Shown in pieces: positions 47,999 through 57,089 of a stretch of DNA of 64,000 nt. Source of the DNA: Paenibacillus sp. PK3_47 (GTDB taxonomy: Bacteria; Bacillota; Bacilli; Paenibacillales; Paenibacillaceae); assembly GCF_023520895.1 (NCBI RefSeq), contig NZ_CP026029.1, positions 1,240,001 through 1,304,000 of the forward strand, in the 5' to 3' direction. A program made the position numbers and the translations under genes. Numbering within the stretch: position 1 is the stretch's first letter; each line of letters opens with the position of its first letter. Below the pieces are notes generated by a model. It saw nothing but the letters and a program-made list of their open reading frames with translations. It was not told the origin of the DNA and did not search any database.

Positions 47999-48022
47999 AA
48001 CCGCCACAACCATTTGTTACCT

Positions 48023-48525
48023 GCCGCAGCCTCAACTTTAACGCTTATATACAAACTAGCTACCTTGCCACAGCCTCAACTTTAACGCTTATATACAAAC
48101 TAGCTACCTTGCCGCAGCCTCAACTTTACCGATATATACAATCTAGTTACCTGCCGCAGCCTCAACTTTAACGCTCATATACAAACTAGCTACCTTGCCG
48201 CAGCCTCAACTTTACCGCTTATATACAATCTAGTTACCTGCCGCAGCCTAACTTTACCGATATACAATCTAGTTACCTGCCGCAGCCTCAACTTTACCGC
48301 TTATATACAATCTAGTCACCTGCCGCAGCCTCAACTTTACCGCTTATATACAAACTAGCTACCTTGCCGCAGCCTCAACTTTACCGCTTATATACAATCT
48401 TGTTACCTGCCGTAGCATCACTTTACCGCTTATATACAATCTAGTTACCTGCCGCAGTCTCAACTTTACCGCTTATATACAATCTAGTCACCTGCCGCAG
48501 CCTCAACTTTAACCGTTATATCAAG
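48023..48525. repeat. 43-44 bp minisatellite, about 11.6 copies
   Basis: Units start GCCGCAGCCTCAACTTTA, continue CCGCTTATATACAA, and end either TCTAGTTACCT (43 bp) or ACTAGCTACCTT (44 bp). The two end types alternate irregularly. There are no spacers between units. Confidence 0.97.
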
Positions 48526-48629
48526 CCATTATACTAAGACGGAACCGCCAAACGTGAGTACCCTATTCTTCGCACCCGCCGCTTCTATACCCATTCTCCC
48601 GGCTATAAGCGATCAGCGCCGCGAGCCTA

Positions 48630-50174
48630 TCAGGCTCTGGTGGATTCGTTCCAGCGGCACAGCTCCTGGATGAGCCCTTCAATCGTCGCTTCGTCAGGCA
48701 GCAGCCCCGGTGTCAGCCCGGCCTCTACGGCGGTCTGTTCGGTCACGGGACCGATGCAGGCGATCTTGACGCCTTCCAGCAGTGCAAGCGGATCTTCAAT
48801 TCCCATCCGCTTCAGGATGCTCATGAAGTTGCGCACTGTCGAAGAGCTGGTGAAGGTCACCGCATGAATGCGTCTCTCTTCCAGCAGCTTCAGCAGCTCG
48901 ATATCGTCTTCGCCGGTGACCACCGTCTCGTAGGTGTCCACCTCTGTCACTTCCAGTCCAAGCTCCCTGAGCTTGTCCGGAAGCCACCCGCGCGCCAGGT
49001 CGCCGCGCGGGAGCAGCACCTTCTGCCCCGGCTGCAGCCGCGGGCCGAAGGCTTCGATCAAGCCCTCTGCCTGGAACACGCCAGGCAGCTCCTCGGCCAA
49101 CACCCCGCGCTCCGCCAGCGCCGCGGCTGTGGCCGGCCCCACCGCGCCGATCCGGGCGCGGTACAGCCCGCGGACATCCATCTTCAGCTCCGCCAGATGG
49201 CGCCAGAAGAACTCCACGCCGTTGGCGCTCGTGAAGAACACCCAGTCATAAGCTTCCAGCGCCCCCAGCGCGGAAGCAATGGCGGCTTTCTTCTCTTCGC
49301 CCTCCGGCATGACCGTCTCAATGACCGGGAACTCGTACGGTTCCCCGCCGAGCTCCTCAATCCGCTCCACCAGCTCGCTGGCCTGGCTGCGCGCACGCGT
49401 AACCACGATCCGCTTGCCGAACAGCGGCAGAGCTTCCGCCCACTTCAGCTGCTCGCGCTGCAGGACCACATCGCCGACGACAATGACCGCCGGCGGCTGG
49501 AAATCCGCCGCCTTCACCTTCGCCTCAATATCGGCGAGGGTGCCGGTCAGCGTCTCCTGGTCCGCACGCGTGCCCCAGCGCACCAGCGCCACCGGTGTTT
49601 CCGGCGGCCGTCCGTGCTTGATCAGCTGCGAGCTGATATAGCCGATTTTGGCCACGCCCATCAGGAACACCAGTGTTCCGGTAGCATTCGTCACCTTATC
49701 CCAATGAATGGAATGGTCCAGCTTATCCGGGCTTTCGTGGCCGGTAATGATCGACAGCGAGGAAGCCATATCCCGGTGGGTTACCGGAATACCGGCATAG
49801 GCCGGTACACTGATCGCCGAAGTAATGCCGGGCACGATCTCATAATAAATGCCGTGCCTGCGCAGCAGCTCCGCTTCTTCACCCACACGCCCAAAAATCG
49901 TCGGGTCCCCGCCCTTCAGCCGCACCACCGTCTTGCCCGTAAGGGCCAGATCGACAAGCAGCTGATTGATTTCCTCCTGCTTCATCGTATGGCGGTCCGG
50001 CAGCTTGCCGACATATATTTTCTTTCCGCCGGGCTTCATCCATTTGAGCAGCCTGGGACTCGCCAGCCGGTCGTAGACCAGCACATCCGCCTTTTGAACG
50101 CATTCAAGCCCTTTGACCGTAATCAGCTTCGCATCTCCGGGACCTGCACCTACAAGATATACCTTCCCCTTCAT
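48630..50174 (-). CDS. cobA-hemD: Uroporphyrinogen-III C-methyltransferase / uroporphyrinogen-III synthase fusion
   Basis: 514 residues. Residues 1-245 are SAM-dependent CobA/SumT (VYLVGAGPGDAKLITVKGLECV, RLKGGDPTIFGRVGEEAE, VPGITSAISVPAYAGIPVTHRD). Residues 255-514 are HemD (RIVVTRARSQASELVERIEELGG, FTSANGVEFFWRHL, VTFTSSSTVRNFM). The fusion forms uro'gen III and diverts part of it to precorrin-2. It overlaps hemC; ATG at 50174 has AGGGG 9 nt upstream, and ATG at 50183 is also possible. Confidence 0.95.
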   Translation of the reverse strand: MKGKVYLVGAGPGDAKLITVKGLECVQKADVLVYDRLASPRLLKWMKPGGKKIYVGKLPDRHTMKQEEINQLLVDLALTGKTVVRLKGGDPTIFGRVGEEAELLRRHGIYYEIVPGITSAISVPAYAGIPVTHRDMASSLSIITGHESPDKLDHSIHWDKVTNATGTLVFLMGVAKIGYISSQLIKHGRPPETPVALVRWGTRADQETLTGTLADIEAKVKAADFQPPAVIVVGDVVLQREQLKWAEALPLFGKRIVVTRARSQASELVERIEELGGEPYEFPVIETVMPEGEEKKAAIASALGALEAYDWVFFTSANGVEFFWRHLAELKMDVRGLYRARIGAVGPATAAALAERGVLAEELPGVFQAEGLIEAFGPRLQPGQKVLLPRGDLARGWLPDKLRELGLEVTEVDTYETVVTGEDDIELLKLLEERRIHAVTFTSSSTVRNFMSILKRMGIEDPLALLEGVKIACIGPVTEQTAVEAGLTPGLLPDEATIEGLIQELCRWNESTRA

Positions 50175-50179
50175 CTCCA

Positions 50180-51151
50180 TCATCCCCTAACGTCCGCCAG
50201 AATCTTCTCCGCTCCCCGTGCAATCAGCTTGCCCGCAACCTCCTGGCCGAGCTTGACCGGATCTTCTCCGGTGCAGGTCTCCTTCAGGATCACCGAACCG
50301 TCAGGCGTTCCCACCATGCCGGTCAAAGTAATGGACTTTCCTGCAGCAGTACCGCCCTGTTCCGCAGCTTCCCCGCTGCCTCCGCCTTCCAGCACCGCAT
50401 AGGCTCCAATCGGAACCTGGCACCCGCCGTTCAACGCGCCCAGGAATGTCCGCTCCGCCGCTACGGTAAGCGCCGTCTGCTCATCATTATACAGCGCCAG
50501 CAGCTTCCGCAGCTCGGCATCATCCTCACGGCATTCGATGCCGAGCGCCCCCTGGCCTACGGCAGGCAGGCATTGCTCCGGCGGCAGGTAAGCCGTTACC
50601 CGGTCCTGCCAGCCCATCCGGAACAAGCCGGCCGCAGCCAGCAGGATCGCGTCGTATTCACCGCTTTCCAGCTTTTTGAGGCGGGAGTCGATATTGCCGC
50701 GCACCGGCTCAATCGTAAGGTCCGGCCGCAGCGCAGCAAGCTGGCTGGAACGGCGCAGGCTGCTTGTGCCCACACGTGCGCCCTGCGGCAGCTCCGCAAG
50801 GCTTGCTGCTCCGGTAGCGATCAGACAGTCGCGCGGATCAACGCGCCTCGGAACAGCTCCGTTGATCAGCCCCTCCGGCAGTTCGGATGGCATATCCTTC
50901 ATGCTATGTACCGCCATATCAATGACATGATCCAGCATCGCCTGCTCGATTTCTTTTACGAACAGTCCCTTGCCGCCCACCTTGGACAGGGTGACATCGA
51001 GAATGCGGTCGCCTTTAGTGACGATTTTGTGCACCTCAAAAGTAAAATCGAAGCCGTGTTCCTCACACAGCCGTTCCAGATCTGCTATAACATGCCCTGT
51101 CTGTGTAAGCGCCAGCGCGCTTTGTCTGCTGCCTACGATAATTTTACGCAT
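50180..51151 (-). CDS. hemC: Hydroxymethylbilane synthase
   Basis: 323 residues. [34 protein letters not shown], and the dipyrromethane-binding Cys in [19 protein letters not shown]. Polymerises four porphobilinogens. ATG at 51151 has GGGGGAG 7 nt upstream. A Gly/Glu-rich insert (about 270-285) precedes the last domain. Confidence 0.96.
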   Translation of the reverse strand: MRKIIVGSRQSALALTQTGHVIADLERLCEEHGFDFTFEVHKIVTKGDRILDVTLSKVGGKGLFVKEIEQAMLDHVIDMAVHSMKDMPSELPEGLINGAVPRRVDPRDCLIATGAASLAELPQGARVGTSSLRRSSQLAALRPDLTIEPVRGNIDSRLKKLESGEYDAILLAAAGLFRMGWQDRVTAYLPPEQCLPAVGQGALGIECREDDAELRKLLALYNDEQTALTVAAERTFLGALNGGCQVPIGAYAVLEGGGSGEAAEQGGTAAGKSITLTGMVGTPDGSVILKETCTGEDPVKLGQEVAGKLIARGAEKILADVRG

Positions 51152-51263
51152 ATATACACTCCCCCTGGTCACTTGCTCTGCGTTATTCCTTTTATGTTCC
51201 ACAAGCACTTCCCGGGCACCTGCTGCGCCGGAACCGCATTTTTACTGCATTAACTTTCCTGCT

Positions 51264-51911
51264 CTAACGCTCACGTTCTGCGGCGATCCATGCCTCAATG
51301 ACCCCAGGGGTCCACTCTATAAAGGTACCCTGTCTCATCTCATTCAACACATCGAGACTGCCCAGCCTGCGCAAAAGACGGCTTCTCACTTCCGCTGACG
51401 GCTCCCGCCGCTTGATCTCGCTCCTCATTCTGTGCAGGAAGTCCAGATAAGGCTCATATTCAGCGCCCAGCACTCCGGCAAGCTGATCCGTGATCTTCGC
51501 AGCAATGCCGGGGCCTGCCCCGGAGGTCGATACGGCTACCGTCAGCCGGCCCCGGCGCAGTACACCCGGCGTGATGAAATTTCCCGCTTCTGCATGGCTG
51601 GCCACATTGACCGGAATCCCCAGCTTCCGCGCCTCTCCGGCTACTGCTTCATTGACCTCCGGCTGATTGCTTGCTGCATAGACAAGAAAAGCCCCGGCTA
51701 ATTCACCTCCGGCATACTCTGCATTCATCCAGGTCAGCCTGCCGGCCGCTGCATGTGCAGCAAGCATATCCGTCAGCGAGGGGCTGATAATTACCACTTC
51801 AGCCTCCGCTTCCAGCAGCGGGCCGGTCTTACGCTCGGCAACAGCACCGCCGCCGACCACAACCACCCGCCGGCCGCCAAGATCCAGCATAACAGGCAAA
51901 TACTTTTTCAT
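51264..51911 (-). CDS. sirC: Precorrin-2 dehydrogenase, sirohaem synthesis
   Basis: 215 residues, homologous to the CysG N-terminal part. NAD-binding RRVVVVGGGAVAERKTGPLLEAEAEVVIISP and NVASHAEAGNFITPGVLRRGRLTVAVSTSGAGPGIAAKI. Oxidises precorrin-2 to sirohydrochlorin, using the product of the downstream CobA domain. No separate ferrochelatase is seen. Confidence 0.92.
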   Translation of the reverse strand: MKKYLPVMLDLGGRRVVVVGGGAVAERKTGPLLEAEAEVVIISPSLTDMLAAHAAAGRLTWMNAEYAGGELAGAFLVYAASNQPEVNEAVAGEARKLGIPVNVASHAEAGNFITPGVLRRGRLTVAVSTSGAGPGIAAKITDQLAGVLGAEYEPYLDFLHRMRSEIKRREPSAEVRSRLLRRLGSLDVLNEMRQGTFIEWTPGVIEAWIAAERER

Positions 51912-51983
51912 GCGAACCCTCTCCCGCTGCTGCTAAATAAAGTCTTCATTCTATAAGCCTACTCCTCCATCTGCGGCCTCTCC

Positions 51984-52811
51984 TCAGCCCCAGCCGTGGA
52001 ATTCAGACCAGGAGTTCAGCAGGAAATTCAGAATTATGAACACATAACCTGCAATCGCCCAGCGGGCCATGACCGTGCCGCTTCTGCGCCCCGACAGCTT
52101 CAGCACGATATAGATGATGTAGATTCCCAGCCCGGTAAGCGTGCTGAGCACCTTCAAATCCTGAAATAAAGGAATTTGCCCTTCCGCAATAATCGATATC
52201 CCGGCAAGCACCATTGAAGCGGTGAGCAGCGGCGCTCCGGCAAGGATCGAGGTGTACGAATATTTATCCATCGTTTCCAGGCTGGGCAGACGGCGGATCC
52301 GGTCATCCCACTTTTTGCTCTTCAGCCGGGTATGCAGGAACAGATACATTATCGCAAAAACTGTCCCCAGTGTCAGTGCGGCAAAGCTCAGATTAGCCAA
52401 AATCACATGCATCGCCAGCCAGCCGTGCACCGCACTCCAGCTCTGCAGCGTATGATCTTCGGCGGTCAGCCAGACCCGGTTCAGCAGGAACGCGCTGAAG
52501 CCTGCCATACTCAGCAGCAGAATCGTAAATTCACCGCCGCGGGTATAGGCTATGGCCAGCGAAATCACCACAATGCTGAAGGAGAACCAGAAGAGAAAGT
52601 CATACGGGGTAAAAATAGGCAGTCCGCCCTCCTGCGTGAACCGGATGAACAGCCCGGTAGCCTGCAAAAGGCCGACAACAGCAAGAAGCCCCGTGCCTAG
52701 CCGCTTCCCGCCCGGATTGCGCCGAAGGCAATCCGAGAAAACAAACAGCAGGCTCAGGGCATATAGCAGCAGAGCGGCATCATATATTCCGTCCAGCAGC
52801 ATCAGGCTCAC
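51984..52811 (-). CDS. hemX: HemX/CcsA-type membrane protein
   Basis: 275 residues with about eight membrane segments (AALLLYALSLLFVFSDCL, FLFWFSFSIVVISLAIAY, HVILANLSFAALTLGTVFAIMYLFLH). Cytochrome c assembly/CcsA family. In B. subtilis HemX negatively affects HemA levels. It overlaps hemA by 4 nt (ATGA), as in Bacillus. Confidence 0.92.
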   Translation of the reverse strand: MSLMLLDGIYDAALLLYALSLLFVFSDCLRRNPGGKRLGTGLLAVVGLLQATGLFIRFTQEGGLPIFTPYDFLFWFSFSIVVISLAIAYTRGGEFTILLLSMAGFSAFLLNRVWLTAEDHTLQSWSAVHGWLAMHVILANLSFAALTLGTVFAIMYLFLHTRLKSKKWDDRIRRLPSLETMDKYSYTSILAGAPLLTASMVLAGISIIAEGQIPLFQDLKVLSTLTGLGIYIIYIVLKLSGRRSGTVMARWAIAGYVFIILNFLLNSWSEFHGWG

Positions 52812-54199
52812 CCGCCCAGCAGGCCTGCCGGAGCAAAGACTGGTGCGGGCACTGCAAAGTCGCTGCCGGAAGCACGTTCAGTGTCCTTACGGTTAACGGG
52901 TGCAGGGCTGCCGCCGTCCGGGCCATTTCCGAGCTGCTCCTGCAGGGCAAAGATCTGAGTAAAATAATCAAGCGCCTCATTAGCCTGTTTGCCGCCGGAG
53001 AGCTCCTTGATGACATTGATCGGATCATGCATCATCTGATTCACAATACTCTTGGTAAGGCGGCGGATCACCTTGCGCTGGTGCTCGTCCAGCTCGGGCA
53101 GCTTGTTGAACAGACTGTCCATAGTGTCTTCATAAATTCCGTTAGATTTCTCCTGGAGCGCACGGATTACCGGCCGGACACCAAGTGTCTTCAGCCAGAC
53201 CTGGAACTCCTCCATCTCTTCGGCAATCATGCGTTCAATCTTGACGGCTTCACTGCGGCGCATTTCGAGATTGCTCTCCACAATGCCCTCCAGATCGTCA
53301 ATATCATAGAGGAATACATCCGGAACGCTGGCCGCTGCGGGCTCAATATCACGCGGAACGGCGATATCAATCATGAACAGCGGACGCGAAGGACGGCGTC
53401 TCATCCCTTCCGCGACCTGGCTTGCCGTGAGTACATATCCGTCTGCTCCGGTGGAACTGATCACGATATCCACTTCATCCAGATGCTTCAGGGCTTCATC
53501 AATCGTACTCGGTCTGCCCGAGAACTTCTCAGCCAGCTCTCTGGCCCGCGACAGCGTACGATTGGCGACAATCACCTCGGCTGCCCCGCTGCTGTAGAGA
53601 TGCTTCACGGTCAGCTCGCTCATTTTGCCGGCGCCGAGAATCAGCACTCTTTTGCCGGTGAACATGCCGAAGATCCGCTTGCCCAGCTCCACAGCCGCAT
53701 AACTGACGGACACTGCGCTTTCGCCGATCGATGTCTCGCTGTGCGCACGTTTGCCGAGCGTTACAGCCTGCTTGAACAGCTGGTTGAACCATGTTCCGGT
53801 TGCACCTTCCGTCTGGGCAGTCAAAAAAGAATTGCGCACTTGTCCCAGGATCTGCGTCTCGCCGATCACCATGGAATCCAGGCCGCAGGTCACACGGAAC
53901 AGGTGGGCAATCGCCTGCTCGTCTTCATATATATACATATGCTGGGTAAATTGTTCACTCTTCACGCCGAACCACTGCTCCATAAAGCTGCGGATAAAAT
54001 ATCCGCACATCTGGAGGCGGTCCACGACCACATAAATTTCCGTCCGGTTACAGGTGGCAACAACGACCCCTTCCAGAACGCTTTTTGTTTCCATCAGCTG
54101 ATGGAGCGCTGCCGGCAGGTCCTTCTCCGCAAAAGCAAACTGTTCTCTCACCTCTACGGGAGCCGTACGGTAATTCAGGCCAACGACGACGATATGCAT
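52808..54199 (-). CDS. hemA: Glutamyl-tRNA reductase
   Basis: 463 residues. Catalytic Cys in VVATCNRTEIYVVVDR, FGVKSEQFTQHMYIYEDEQAIAHLFRV, GETQILGQVRNSF, NADPH-binding ILGAGKMSELTVKHL, and a dimerisation helix (about 320-415). The last 40 residues (GNGPDGGSPAPVNRKD...) are an extra Pro/Ala-rich tail. First gene of the hem operon. Confidence 0.97.
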   Translation of the reverse strand: MHIVVVGLNYRTAPVEVREQFAFAEKDLPAALHQLMETKSVLEGVVVATCNRTEIYVVVDRLQMCGYFIRSFMEQWFGVKSEQFTQHMYIYEDEQAIAHLFRVTCGLDSMVIGETQILGQVRNSFLTAQTEGATGTWFNQLFKQAVTLGKRAHSETSIGESAVSVSYAAVELGKRIFGMFTGKRVLILGAGKMSELTVKHLYSSGAAEVIVANRTLSRARELAEKFSGRPSTIDEALKHLDEVDIVISSTGADGYVLTASQVAEGMRRRPSRPLFMIDIAVPRDIEPAAASVPDVFLYDIDDLEGIVESNLEMRRSEAVKIERMIAEEMEEFQVWLKTLGVRPVIRALQEKSNGIYEDTMDSLFNKLPELDEHQRKVIRRLTKSIVNQMMHDPINVIKELSGGKQANEALDYFTQIFALQEQLGNGPDGGSPAPVNRKDTERASGSDFAVPAPVFAPAGLLGG

Positions 54200-54277
54200 C
54201 GCTTGTCACCATCCTAGTCTCTATTCATTGGTGTAGGCACTGGTACCTCATCCATAACATCCGAATTCGCTGTGTTA

Positions 54278-54306
54278 AGTATATCACATCAAAATAGAGC
54301 TTTTTA
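54278..54306 (-). promoter_or_regulatory. Candidate extended -10 promoter of hemA
   Basis: TGATATACT on the minus strand (TG-A-TATACT) about 80 nt before the hemA ATG; the -35 is A-rich and weak. Confidence 0.45.
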
Positions 54307-54334
54307 CAAAACCTTTGAACTATTTATGACATCC

Positions 54335-54349
54335 AGATAATAATTATTA
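54335..54349. promoter_or_regulatory. Candidate PerR box upstream of hemA
   Basis: Contains ATAAT-A-ATTAT, the perfect core of the PerR consensus TTATAATNATTATAA, with mismatches only in the outer bases. PerR represses hemA in B. subtilis (established knowledge). Confidence 0.55.
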
Positions 54350-54372
54350 TAAACAAGAAAAAATAAAATATC

Positions 54373-54390
54373 TATCCTGAAAACAGGATA
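54373..54390. repeat. Perfect inverted repeat in the hemA/purine intergenic region
   Basis: TATCCTG, AAAA, CAGGATA. Possible operator or small hairpin; no assigned protein. Confidence 0.5.
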
Positions 54391-54592
54391 TTACAGCATA
54401 TTCACTTGCAGTTATCTTGTTAAAATGTGATGTTTTCCGGATTTTTAATCACCCGTAACGTAATCTCCACATTCGCCCGGAGCGGATTTCGTTCTCCCTT
54501 TCCTTAATTATTTTTAACGTGCCCTATAATAAGGAAGGTTAGTATAAATAAATTTGTTGCAATCCCCCAAAACCTCACACCAAAAACGCATA

Positions 54593-54621
54593 TTGACAGA
54601 AGCCAACAGCGATGATAGCAT
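54593..54621 (+). promoter_or_regulatory. Candidate promoter of the purine-salvage operon
   Basis: A perfect TTGACA with 17-nt spacer to TAGCAT. A transcript would start near 54628 and carry the riboswitch at 54737. Confidence 0.55.
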
Positions 54622-54736
54622 GATGAAAATCAAATGAAGTCACATTTATTAACATCAAAAGTCCCATTGTAGAAATAACAAATGAACAACCATCACAATC
54701 ACGTCATATTTTATAACAAAATAATGATCTAATCTC

Positions 54737-54803
54737 CTTGTATAAGCCTGTTGATTGGAATGGGCGTCTCTACAGGCAACCGTAAATTGCCCCAGGCTAC
54801 AAG
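54737..54803 (+). ncRNA. Guanine-class purine riboswitch aptamer, variant
   Basis: P1 CTTGTA/TACAAG (54737-54742 / 54798-54803). J1/2 TAA. P2 GCCTGTT/AATGGGC with loop GATTGG. J2/3 GTCTCTAC. P3 GGCAA/TTGCC (54775-54779 / 54787-54791) with loop CCGTAAA, identical to the B. subtilis xpt L3. The L2 GG and L3 CC needed for the kissing contact are present. The base before the J3/1 UA is C, the guanine-type residue. J3/1 is CCAGGC rather than the usual GAC: about three extra nucleotides and A73 replaced by G. So the fold is purine-riboswitch, but the pocket is non-standard. Confidence 0.8.
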
Positions 54804-54908
54804 AGGTACGGCAGACTTATGTCCCGGCCGGGAACCTGCAGTTATGCGCTGCAGCACATTCTCCAGGGCGACGAAGTGATGCCTGTGCCTCTTGTGACCT
54901 GGGTTTTT
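54791..54908 (+). terminator. Ligand-controlled terminator overlapping the aptamer
   Basis: Bases 54791-54809 (CCCAGGCTACAAGAGGTAC) can pair with 54885-54903 (GTGCCTCTTGTGACCTGGG): 16 Watson-Crick pairs, two wobbles, one mismatch, then TTTTTGCTATTTT. The 5' arm includes the whole 3' strand of P1, so aptamer and terminator exclude each other. Confidence 0.72.
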
Positions 54909-54955
54909 GCTATTTTCCGCTGGAATAAAGCAGTTTAATGAGGGAGAGTGACCGT

Positions 54956-55516
54956 ATGAGCGCAAATTATGCCCGGTTAACGGAGTCGATCAGCAGCGCC
55001 AGGAATGTGAGGATTTATAAAAGCAAAGAGACCGCTTATGATTTCAAGCTGTATCCTTTCGGGGAACGGGGCACATATATCGACCCTGAGCTGATCACTG
55101 AAATTACGGATAGTCTTGCCAGCAGCATTACTGCGGAATTCCCTGACTTTGACTATATTGTCTCTCCAGAGCCGGGCGGTCATACGTGGGGGATGCTTGC
55201 GGCCTATAAGCTAATGAAGCCCATCAATATTCTGCGTCTCAGCACGGAGCTGTATGAGAATTATGAGATCTGTATCCGGCGGGAGACGGCGTATAACGAG
55301 AATTATATTTATTTTGACGGATTCACTCCCGGAGACCGTGTCCTTCTTCTTGATGATGTCATCAGCTCCGGCGCCACCATCCGCTGTATTGCTGACCAGT
55401 TCGCGAAGATGGGGATCAGGCTCATCGGTGTCCAGGGCATTTTGGCAAAAGGAGAGCATTATAAGGCACTTGAAGCGGACTATGGAATCCCGGTACGGGT
55501 ACTGTCGGGCGTGTAA
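54956..55516 (+). CDS. Purine phosphoribosyltransferase family protein
   Basis: 186 residues, type I PRT fold like adenine/xanthine PRTs. PRPP motif VLLLDDVISSGATIRCIADQF (about 127-147). PEPGGHTWGMLAAYKLMKPINILR resembles the APT dimer/base loop, and C-terminal GVQGILAKGEHYKALEADYGIPVRVL. The base is not certain: xanthine, guanine or adenine are possible. AGGGAG 9 nt before the ATG. First of three genes under the riboswitch. Confidence 0.85.
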   Translation: MSANYARLTESISSARNVRIYKSKETAYDFKLYPFGERGTYIDPELITEITDSLASSITAEFPDFDYIVSPEPGGHTWGMLAAYKLMKPINILRLSTELYENYEICIRRETAYNENYIYFDGFTPGDRVLLLDDVISSGATIRCIADQFAKMGIRLIGVQGILAKGEHYKALEADYGIPVRVLSGV

Positions 55517-55544
55517 GCATATAACCTTGAGGGAGTGAAAACAT

Positions 55545-57056
55545 ATGGCTTTTTATTATGAGCAGCCGTCCAGAACCTTCAGCGAATACCTGCTGGTTCC
55601 GAATCTGACGACCAAAGCATGCATTCCGGCAAACGTGGATCTCAGAACACCTGTAACCAAATTCCGCCGGGGCGAGACGCCGGCCCTTACCATGAATCTG
55701 CCCGTGACCTCTGCGGTCATGCAGGCCGTATCCGACCACAACATGGCCATAGCGCTGGCCAAAAGCGGCGGGATCTCTTTCATCTACGGCTCCCAGTCTG
55801 TAGAACAGCAGGTGGAGATGGTCCGCAGGGTCAAAAAATTCAAAGCCGGGTTCGTGGTCAGTGACTCCAATCTCTGTCCGGAGGATACCCTGAAGGATGT
55901 GCTTGAGCTAAAAGCCCGCCGTGGGCACTCCACCATCGCGATTACCGACGACGGGGAAGCGACCGGCAAGCTGATGGGCATTGTCACCAGCCGGGATTAC
56001 CGCGAGAACCGCCTGCCGCCGGAATGCCCGATCACCGAATTCATGACTCCCCTGTCTTCCCTGATCTACGCCGAAGAAGGAATTACTTTAACGGAAGCCA
56101 ATGATATGATCTGGGACCACAAGCTGAACTGCCTTCCGGTTGTCAGCAGCACCGGACACCTGCTCTATCTCGTCTTCCGCAAGGATTATGACAGCCATCA
56201 GGAGTATCCGCTGGAGCTGCATGACAACAACAAACAGCTCATTGTCGGTGCAGGCATCAACTCCAGGGATTATAAAGAGCGGGTGCCGGCGCTGGTAGAA
56301 GCGGGTGCCGATGTCCTCTGCATTGACTCATCAGACGGCTACTCCGAATGGCAGGCGGAGACGATCCATTATATAAAGGAAACTTTCGGAGACGCCGTTA
56401 AGGTCGGCGCGGGAAACGTCGTGGACAAGGAAGGTTTTCTCTATCTGGTGGAAGCCGGAGCGGATTTCATCAAAGTCGGGATCGGCGGCGGCTCCATCTG
56501 CATTACCCGGGAACAAAAAGGCATTGGCCGCGGCCAGGCCTCCGCTGTGATCGAAGTGGCTGCCGCCCGCCAGGAGTATTTTGAGAAGACCGGTATATAT
56601 GTGCCTCTCTGCTCTGACGGCGGCATTGTTCATGACTACCATATCGTACTGGCTCTGGCCATGGGTGCTGACTTTGTGATGCTGGGCCGTTATTTTGCCC
56701 GATTCGATGAGAGTCCCGGCCGCAAGCTGCTGGTGAACGGGAACTTCGTCAAAGAATATTGGGGCGAAGGCTCCAGCCGGGCCCGCAACTGGCAGCGGTA
56801 CGACTTCGGCAATCCAGGCAAGGAGAGCAAGCTGGAATTCGAGGAAGGCGTCGATTCGTTCATCCCTTATGCCGGCCGGCTCAAAGACAATCTGGATCTC
56901 AGCATCAGCAAAATCAAATCAACCATGTGCAACTGCGGCGCGCTGAGCATCCCCCAGCTGCAGCAGAACGCCAAAATCACCCTCGTTTCCTCCACAACAA
57001 TATACGAAGGCGGTGCACATGATGTAATATTGAAAGAAAAGGATAGATCCTCCTGA
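55545..57056 (+). CDS. IMP dehydrogenase, Tritrichomonas-like type
   Basis: 503 residues. N-terminal beta-barrel part, CBS pair (about 95-220), then the rest of the barrel. The catalytic Cys is residue 319 in [19 protein letters not shown], and the flap Arg-Tyr is 418-419 in [10 protein letters not shown]. From memory the protozoan Tritrichomonas foetus enzyme has the same 503-residue length, Cys319 and Arg418/Tyr419. This group is distinct from the canonical bacterial GuaB with SICTTRIVTGVG. It converts IMP to XMP. AGGGAG before the ATG; between two phosphoribosyltransferase genes. Confidence 0.92.
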   Translation: MAFYYEQPSRTFSEYLLVPNLTTKACIPANVDLRTPVTKFRRGETPALTMNLPVTSAVMQAVSDHNMAIALAKSGGISFIYGSQSVEQQVEMVRRVKKFKAGFVVSDSNLCPEDTLKDVLELKARRGHSTIAITDDGEATGKLMGIVTSRDYRENRLPPECPITEFMTPLSSLIYAEEGITLTEANDMIWDHKLNCLPVVSSTGHLLYLVFRKDYDSHQEYPLELHDNNKQLIVGAGINSRDYKERVPALVEAGADVLCIDSSDGYSEWQAETIHYIKETFGDAVKVGAGNVVDKEGFLYLVEAGADFIKVGIGGGSICITREQKGIGRGQASAVIEVAAARQEYFEKTGIYVPLCSDGGIVHDYHIVLALAMGADFVMLGRYFARFDESPGRKLLVNGNFVKEYWGEGSSRARNWQRYDFGNPGKESKLEFEEGVDSFIPYAGRLKDNLDLSISKIKSTMCNCGALSIPQLQQNAKITLVSSTTIYEGGAHDVILKEKDRSS

Positions 57057-57089
57057 GGCTCATCCTGATTCATAAGGAGATTGCACGTA

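Larger units (their letters stand above)
47425..48629. other. Non-coding repeat island inside the hem operon
   Basis: 1.2 kb without a credible gene. It holds a 47 bp array (47577-47750), three TAGTTGTAC-type palindromes (about 47800-47995) and a 43-44 bp minisatellite (48023-48525). I see no terminator after cobA/hemD and no clear promoter before hemB. Confidence 0.8.

Noticed and set aside
47884..48171. 95-residue plus-strand frame with repeated residues
   Set aside because: It is only the translation of the minisatellite units and has no ribosome-binding site.
48023..48525. CRISPR array
   Set aside because: Units are directly adjacent without unique spacers, unit ends vary by type, and no cas gene is near.
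48864..50402. 512-residue plus-strand frame
   Set aside because: Shadow of cobA/hemD and hemC on the other strand; His/Arg/Gln-rich composition typical of antisense of GC-rich genes.
53027..54217. 396-residue plus-strand frame
   Set aside because: Antisense shadow of hemA.
54737..54803. Adenine riboswitch, suggested by the ON-type terminator layout
   Set aside because: The specificity base before the J3/1 UA is C, not U, and the downstream genes handle oxopurines.
54729..54965. 78-residue minus-strand frame
   Set aside because: It lies over the riboswitch and terminator, has no ribosome-binding site, and no recognisable protein features.
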